Assembly (NCBI GenBank): GCA_922989275.2
Contig: OV277857.1
Span: 46,105,083-46,169,082 of the forward strand
Direction: 5' to 3'
Length of the DNA: 64,000 nucleotides
From: Gari tellinella
Lineage: Eukaryota > Mollusca > Bivalvia > Cardiida > Psammobiidae
The position numbers were made by a program, and so were the translations under genes. This document shows, piece after piece, positions 57,677 through 64,000 of this stretch (positions within the stretch are counted from its first letter, which is position 1; every line of letters begins with the position of its first letter). The notes below the pieces were generated by a model that searched no databases, was not told the origin of the DNA, and saw nothing but the letters and a program-made list of their open reading frames with translations.

Positions 57677-58699
57677 TTAAGAAAAGGTTGAGGAAAAGTT
57701 TGATTCAAGATGGGTGTAAAACCGCAGGTTGCTTCTTTTGTAACAAAGACGATAGCAAATTAGGAGAGTTCTGGACATCGCGTGGAAACGTTAGCACTCG
57801 ATGAACGAATCAGAAAATTGGCAACTGAGCTGCAAGACCACCAACTTCTTAACAAGTTGGCAGCAGGTGACATGGCTGCTACTGACGCTGTTTATCATTA
57901 CAAGTGTTTGACTTCGTTTTACAACAGACATCGCAGTTTTGTTCGAAGAAACATTCAATGTCTGTTAGTACATGGAAAAACTCGAAAACGCGACTTGGTA
58001 GATACACTCCATGGGAGGGGGCTGTGCATTTCATATAATAGAGTCTTACAGATATCAAGTTACATTGCTAACTGTGTCCTACCTTCCTCAAGAACAACGT
58101 GTTCACTACTGGGAACCTGGATAACATAGACCATAATACATCATCAAATACATCCAGAGATTCATTTAAGCGATATCTCTAACCCCACATGTAGCTGATA
58201 GTGAAACTATTCCACCAGTCGTTCTTCGCATCAAGAGTGCAGCTGATGTAAAATCAACGAAGTCATTGCCAGTTTCGTACACTGACATAGCACCAGTTTC
58301 GTTTAAAATCACAATAACCTTTACCAAGACGACCTAAGCAGGATAGAGCAATCGTGCGGCACTAGTTTAGGAGAGTCGCGCGGGTTAGAAAGCTTCTCGC
58401 ACGACGGTCGCTCCGATACATTTGTCCTGTATTAACAAATGTTAGATCTATATCAAACAATAAGAACTCTTATTGGCACGACAACCGTGCTAATAAGAAC
58501 TGTTAGCAACACTATCGTCGAGCTGGTAGACATTTCAAACTAACGACTAAGTCTGGTTCCCTGCCTAATATAACTTCGGCAGTGTCAGACAGACACGCAC
58601 ACAGTGACAGATGGCGGGCTGGCGGCACCCAGTGGGTTGGACATGATACATCATGTTTTGTTTGTATTGTTTGTTAATGTCCGTTTCTGTCATCTAGGG

Positions 58700-58930
58700 G
58701 CTAATCGGTCGCCCTAGGGAGAGGGGAGTGGATACAGAGAACCCGGGCGCGATGCCCTTCTCTTATTATCGAAAGAGATTTCTTGTTCTTTAAGATGCAA
58801 AGTGTAAAGCACCATTACATCGGACCTCAATTTATAAAGTATCATCCGAAGGACTTGGTCCGGCGGGGGATCGAACTCGCAACCCATGACGTCGTAGGAA
58901 TCAGTCTTCATATAAGGATCAAATTCCACA
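58700..58930 (-). mobile_element. SINE-like sequence with tRNA B box
   Basis: The minus strand has GCGAGTTCGATCCCCCGC (B box and T arm), then CCGATGTAATGGTGC and CATCTTAAAGAACAAG, resembling the conserved central part of tRNA-derived SINEs. An A box is not clear. Confidence 0.45.
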
Positions 58931-59196
58931 AAATCGGTGTCGCATGCACCTTAAACGAATAAAATACAGTAATATGCTCTGCCTTTGTTACTCACAGATA
59001 CGTAGGGTCACCAATATACATCCATACTATGTTTTGGGGATTGTGTCATTGTTTGTGTCTATTTTATGGTATTCAAAGAAACCAATACAAGGGTCAAGTA
59101 TCCTGTCTCCACTATCATGAACTATAAGAACATGGTGCCGTAATCTTTCTACGATATTATTGGCAAAAGAATATAATATATAGAGGATATTGAATG

Positions 59197-59310
59197 AGTG
59201 TGTGTTCAGTCGTGTATTTATTGAACGAGTTGGATAAAATCATATGTTGCGAGCCTTGGCGAGCAACATAACATTTTATCCAACGAGTTCAATAAATTCA
59301 CAACTGAACA
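59197..59310. repeat. S-family palindromic MITE
   Basis: Arms of about 55 bp (GTGTGTGTTCAGT ... ACTGAACACACAC) meet at TTGCGAGCCTTGGCGAGCAA. 59311-59670 has nothing recognisable. Confidence 0.7.
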
Positions 59311-59675
59311 CACACGAATTTGATATCCTATTTATCACATAAACACCAAATTACACGAAAATCCGAACGGTTTCACTTTCACTTTTGCCCTCGGCTCTTA
59401 GGAAACGATTCGTCATAGGCGTTATTCGATTTTTTTCATCCGTAGAGAAAAAACACCTATCAAACTAAAATGAAGAAAATCACATCAATGTGTTGTGAAA
59501 AGACTTCTCTGATACAATATTCAAATTTTAAATTAATATTTAATTTAAAGATTGTTGTTATTGACTAAAAATGATCAGTTGACATTTAGAGTCTAGTTTT
59601 GTTTTTTAAATAACGTCGTTAGAGCAACATGACGTCATTATCATTGTAACGTCTGAATTTGAAAAACAGTCTTAA

Positions 59676-60342
59676 GGAGGCACGCAACGGTTTCATAGGG
59701 AAATGTTCGAATTGGCCCCGTTCAAATTTCTTAATAAAAGGCTATTGGTAAGTTTGAAAGTATTTTTGAAGATGAAAAATTTTATTTTAGGGGAGAATGC
59801 ATTAATATGTTACTTTGTGGCATGATTTTAACAAAATGCGCACTAAGATGATGACTTTTTGTAGTCGGATGGGTATAAAACTGGGGCAGTCTGGAAATCA
59901 GTGGTTCGGGCTAAATAAACTGGGAATCAGCATCATTTTACTGGTGGGTGCAGACACATGAAAATTGTGCAAAATCGACCTGGAATCCCTATTGTTTGTG
60001 CCAAAGTTCCTAAAAGCAACAGGTTCAGTGAGTCTAAAAATACTTTTCACTAAGTGCCATCACTTGACGAACACTCTCGAATTTTTCGGAGAAGATATGG
60101 GTTTTGAGGCTTTTTTGTCATGGGTTTTCGCGACCATAACAAACTTTAAATTTGGCCACAGAGGAATCTGAACGTGTGCTTATGTGAATGGTTTATGCTG
60201 TTTTGTTATGCCTAGAGATGTATTTACTGATATAGGACTGAGTTTTGATTCTGGTTTGTGCGTGAAAGTCAGGAGGAGATAAATATAGATGTCAAGTAGA
60301 CCACCGGTGCCGAGATTTCAGAAAAAACCGTTGTGTGCCTCC
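59676..60342. mobile_element. V: DNA element with GGAGGCACGCAACGG ends
   Basis: Ends GGAGGCACGCAACGGTTT ... AAACCGTTGTGTGCCTCC with TTAA at 59672-59675 on the left and TAAA on the right, a probable mutated TTAA. The 667-bp interior has a 68-codon frame (59965-60171) without recognisable motifs. Confidence 0.7.
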
Positions 60343-60825
60343 TAAACACTGTTAGTACTAGAGCTCTATGCAATCTGATTTGCAGCCTGAGTTTGCGGGA
60401 TTGCTCGGAATAATGTTTCTAGGACACTTGGGAATGTTTTAATACCTAGTGGTGATCTAAGTTTGTCTAGATTCTCTTAACTGATTTACAGTCGGCGTAG
60501 TAGTACAGTATTTTGGTGATTCGAAAATTAGTATAAAATACATGCCCTGTGGGCCGTACGATTTTTACGGCCCTCTATATTTGGCACGTTTATGTGATAA
60601 ATAATTATAGAATCTAGTTTTTTATTTGATGTTCTTAATTTTTTTCTGAAACTGCTTACTTTCACTTGTCCAAAACCTAAAACAATATTACAAATGACCA
60701 TAGAACTCTGTCTACGGGTTTCCGAACAGATACGATATGTACAGCGATATTGTCCCAATCAGTAAAGTACTTGAATACTGTTTTCCAACTGCTAAGCGGT
60801 TTTCATATCTGGCCCGGAGTGTTAA

Positions 60826-61070
60826 CCATTTCCCCAATAGGAGCGACTATAAGCGCATTTTATTTATTCCTCCGCTGAAGAAAAAAGTTCCAACTTGTAC
60901 AGTCATGAATATGTATGATAAGAAATATTGTATAGTTCCTAGCAGAGGGTAGCTTAAAGCAGGCTGAAAGAAAAGCATTTAGGCGCATTCTGCTTTTCTT
61001 TCATTCTGATTTAATTGGTTACTACTAAGTATATGTCTTCTAAACTAGAGACAGGCTATAGGGTAAAGGG
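60826..61070 (-). mobile_element. A-family MITE (245 bp)
   Basis: TTAA at 60822-60825 and 61071-61074; ends CCATTTCCCC ... GGTAAAGGG. Opposite orientation to 4361-4605 and equal length. The core apex is shortened (GCATTTAGGCGC). Confidence 0.87.
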
Positions 61071-61162
61071 TTAAGAAACAACCCCTTAAACACATTTGAA
61101 ACAATATGTTATTAGTATTGCACATTCCACGATTCCGGATAACAGAAAGTATAAGTTGAAGG

Positions 61163-61687
61163 ACAGATACGTTACGACTTCCAACTCATTTTAATAAACC
61201 TTATCATCGTATGGCTGCGTTTACTTACTCTGTAATTCAAATCTTCCCTTGTTAGTATTCCCATGAGAACATTTAGAGAGGTCGAGACGTAAATTCATTC
61301 TTACACGTGCGTGCATACTTGATCTAAACAGATACGTTACATAAACAGATACGTAACGATAAATAATTAAGGGCGATGCGGGTGCCTATTGATCTATCAA
61401 TTCCAAGAAAAGTGATGGCAACCTTGACATACAATATTTGTAGTTAAATCAAGAAGTTATAAGTTTTTATATGATGTTGATTCTCACTAACAATTTTGGA
61501 ACATATACGTTACATTCATGCGCAGAAGCAAATCTGATGCATTGTCAAGTAGACTTTTTTATTAGTAAGATTTGCTACAATATATTTATCATGGACTTAA
61601 TTTGATTGAAAACTATCTCAATTGCATGTATGGTAAATTTTGATGTTGTCTTGAATTATTTTAAAATGTTATATGTAACGTATCTGT
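61163..61687. repeat. R element: repeated ACAGATACGTTAC motif
   Basis: Motif at 61163, 61328, 61345 (GTAAC variant), 61501 (variant) and reversed at 61675, where it forms a terminal inverted pair. 61690-62660 has no recognised gene or repeat. Confidence 0.55.
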
Positions 61688-62962
61688 TCCGCTAAATTAG
61701 ATGGTATAGTCCCCAACCGTATAGGCTTTGTAATTTACGTAGCTTATTATTCAAATGTTCACATACAAATATACCGACTTTAAGATTTTGAAATAAATGT
61801 TTATGGTTTTAGGTATAATCTTAGAGTGTCGACCCAAGGTCCATTTTCAAATCTGAAATTGTTTCCCTATCTGTAGAATGAATGGTAAGCGGATGCTTTC
61901 CCTCGACTACGTCCGCGGGTTGACATGCATTAAAGCAAGAACGAACTCTTGAAGTTTGAAGAGCATAATTATACGCTTATTTATCTTAAAATATGAGTCA
62001 TACCATTAACATAGGATTGGATATGACAATGATTAGTAACGGAAGTGTGTATTTTGTTTTTTAAAGCTTCGAGTTACATGTTTTTGCGACCGTGCTTGCA
62101 GACGACATACCGGTATAATATTCTAGAATCTAGGTTTTAATGAAAAGTAATGATAGATCTAAATCGGTAATAATTTCTACATTCTAATTAAGGCTCTATG
62201 TTACTTATGTGAGAAGGATAAAATTGTGAGCATTATTATTGATTATGCGCAAATCATGTGTGAGTAACTCTAAAATTACAATATTCACTCCTTGTCCCTT
62301 TTACACATCACACAATTAGTTTTAGGTCCCATTGTTCTACATGTCGTTAGTTAGATCTAGACCTTATCTTTTAAACTAATCTGTTAATAACTTAATACAA
62401 ACTGTCAATAATTATTAAGGTTTGACAAGTGCACATAGGCTTCGCATTAGATCTACAGTGTTCCCTCTCTTCAAAGGCCCCCCGAACAACGACCTCTCCT
62501 TACTACGACCCTTGTCGCTGTTTCCTATACAGAACAATTATGTCTAACGCTTTACTGTTGCAATATCGTCTGCTACAATCCGTCGTCTGCTACTTTTCTC
62601 AAAGTTACATAAGGCACATTTAGACAGGAAAAATACTTATTGACGGGTGACAAACAGCTTGAATCCATTTCAGACACCGCGTGACCGTGAACAACGTTAC
62701 ACATTTTAAGTATGTGTTGTACGATAACAGTTTTTGCATAATACAACACTTACGGTTTCCTGAAATAGGAACTGAACTAACAGTCATGCAAAAAGTGTTA
62801 TTTACATGCTCCATGTAAATGGAGCAATGGTACGAATTGCTGAGATATTGAAATTATGTATATTTCAGTGAACTACGTTACCATGCTCTATAGTACTATG
62901 CAAAAAGAGTATGTTAATGCTATTTTGTCAGCATGTGTTTACTAGGGAGATATGCTTATTAA

Positions 62963-63500
62963 AGGGACTCGCAACCGGATAATGTACTTGTCAAAATAAA
63001 ATAAAATACTCAAATAAAAGCAAATTTGTGGCATTATTGGGCTTCTGACATTAAAAAAATATGATCAGTCCAAAAAACGTCTCAAGAATCGTCACCGAAT
63101 CTTAGTTTTTTAGATATTTTCCATCGTTTTTCCATAGCGTTAGCTAACGGTATAGTTGTTGTTGTTGCTTCTCTACACGGGCTCAGACATAAACCCGAGC
63201 CGAATTACGAATTTGTATGCACTTTCAATCGCTACACATTGAAATACGTTAAATCGATCCGAGATAAACGGATAGTTCCGTGGTCCATTGGTCTAAGCGG
63301 TTTCCCCTATTTTGCCTTCTGTCCGCCAATGCCGGGCCCCGGGTTCGAATCCAACCAGAGACCAGTATTTTTTGTTTATTGAAATACCTTTTTTTTAAAC
63401 AGAATTTATTATCCTAAACTAATTCTTTACCATTTATATAAGCGTTTGACACATATTTACAAATTACTATTTTTAATGCACCATCTGGTTGCGAGTCGCT
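62963..63500 (+). mobile_element. G element (538 bp), TTAA target, without the array
   Basis: Ends AGGGACTCGCAACCGGAT ... ATCTGGTTGCGAGTCGCT, TTAA at 62959-62962 and 63501-63504. The outer parts closely match 25678-25920 and 30775-30915. Confidence 0.85.
63276..63362 (+). other. tRNA-like module inside the G element
   Basis: A-box-like TGGTCTAAGCGG at 63289-63300 and a perfect B box GGGTTCGAATCC at 63341-63352, then a T-rich stretch. The module is unlike the one in the first G copy. Probably tRNA-derived; stems are incomplete. Confidence 0.5.
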
Positions 63501-64000
63501 TTAAAGCCTAAAAAAGATATTCCAAACTCGTATGAACTGCGTAAACGCGAACAACTTTACCGGCAAAATGCATGTGGATCCATTTTTCAAAAAGTATGTT
63601 ATTCTACCGAGGGGTAAGGTATGTAAACACCTTTTACCATACACAGTGCACAGTGTAAAACTAATTATCACCTCTGATAGATTTTTTTTTTAAAATTCAT
63701 GTGTTATTACGTGGCCAGTCCTTTTTTGTAACGATTTATTAATATTCGAGATGTTCTGCTTCTTTTTGTCTTCTTTGAAATCAATTTTATTTCAAGAATT
63801 AATTTTTTCGGTGATAGAAAATCATTATACCGGCACGCAAACAAATTTAAAGCGAAACTTCGTTATAAATCTACATATAAGACAACATTTTGATTAGATG
63901 AAATAGTTTGCAAGGCCCCTAGGAGTTCGTTGTAAGTGAGCTTCACTCTATACATGAAGTAGATACTGTGTGCTGAAGTTGATCTTTGAAACTACATGCG

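Larger units (their letters stand above)
56062..58360 (+). pseudogene. EEADTR-family gene, second copy, N-terminal part
   Basis: Starts MAGDPSTDWSISCLCQLK with VNPANVKRYSK. After a retroposed insert (56321-56421) the reading resumes with CSEAKIDRARERK and is cut again by the H element at 56522. Beyond 57680 comes CKTAGCFFCNKDD (cysteine pairs), a frameshift near 57775, then IRKLATELQDHQLLNKLAAGDMAATDAVYH and KCLTSFYNR, HGRGLCISYNRVLQIS near 58015, NLDNIDHNTSS near 58125, and PLPRRPKQDRA-like sequence near 58325. These are the upstream modules of the family whose downstream modules are on the minus strand at 15724-24229. This is an independent copy, broken by two insertions, frameshifts and stops. 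Confidence 0.65.
62670..63720. repeat. P element, second copy, interrupted by G
   Basis: 62670-62962 matches the reverse complement of 45540-45820, including GTGAACTACGTTACC at 62868. 63505-63660 continues it (TTATTCTACCGAGG, ACACAGTGCACAGTGT; compare 45340-45420). The break is at TTAA. Confidence 0.65.

Noticed and set aside
60528..60758. 76-codon minus-strand frame
   Set aside because: No domain, AT-rich composition as in the surroundings, and no splice or promoter context.

Overview
This 64 kb window is AT-rich animal nuclear DNA, most likely from a bivalve mollusc. The pointers are inferences from recognition, not from a search: the 3' end type of a LINE, a GACGGACGCCGG-type repeat tail, hairpin MITEs, a capsule-type glycosyltransferase, and a multi-copy protein family with an EEADTR motif that is common in molluscs and cnidarians. 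There are few host genes. Nearly everything else is nested transposon sequence, and many nestings can be read exactly because target-site duplications (TSDs) and uninterrupted sister copies lie in the same window.

Layout. 0-4.1 kb: MITE and LINE fragments, a 161-bp tandem repeat, and a cluster of 'C' MITEs (CAGTGGAG ends, TA TSD), one nested in an 'F' MITE (TTAA TSD). 4.2-6.6 kb: a tandem duplication whose first unit holds a decayed Tc1-like transposon and whose second unit preserves the empty site. 6.7-15.7 kb: MITEs, a decayed non-LTR reverse transcriptase and simple repeats. 15.7-24.2 kb (minus): a multi-exon pseudogene of the EEADTR family, split by a 4.76-kb Penelope-like element with an N-terminal GIY-YIG domain and direct pseudo-LTRs, plus two MITEs. 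24.33-25.24 kb (+): a type II membrane glycosyltransferase with an open frame. 25.48-30.97 kb: a three-level nest, an 'A' MITE holding a 'G' element that contains a tRNA-like module, itself interrupted by a 4.7-kb inverted array of 78-bp monomers. 31-37.2 kb: more MITEs, a perfect 34-bp-arm palindrome, and a cluster of CAAGATGGCG motifs. 38.30-40.37 kb (+): a five-exon gene for a 122-residue coiled-coil protein. 40.7-46 kb: MITEs, a fold-back element and a repeat built around GTGAACTACGTTACC. 46.1-51.7 kb: a DNA transposon with about 410-bp terminal inverted repeats and a broken integrase-core transposase. 51.86-54.86 kb: a nonautonomous element with ends starting CAGGGGCGTAGCC and internal tandem repeats. 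56-58.4 kb (+): a second EEADTR-family pseudogene, interrupted by a short retroposed insert and a fold-back element. 58.7-64 kb: SINE-like sequence, MITEs and a second G element.

The main unexplained pattern is modular MITEs. Families with different ends and different TSDs (TA versus TTAA) carry the same central hairpin at the same length: 66 bp in C and F with 28 of 29 arm bases identical, and 72 bp in A and B at about 78% identity. The G family behaves similarly, with conserved flanks and a different tRNA-like centre in each copy. This suggests exchange or capture of a structured core between otherwise unrelated mobile elements. The two sequences most likely to encode host proteins are the glycosyltransferase and the coiled-coil protein; no pathway links them.
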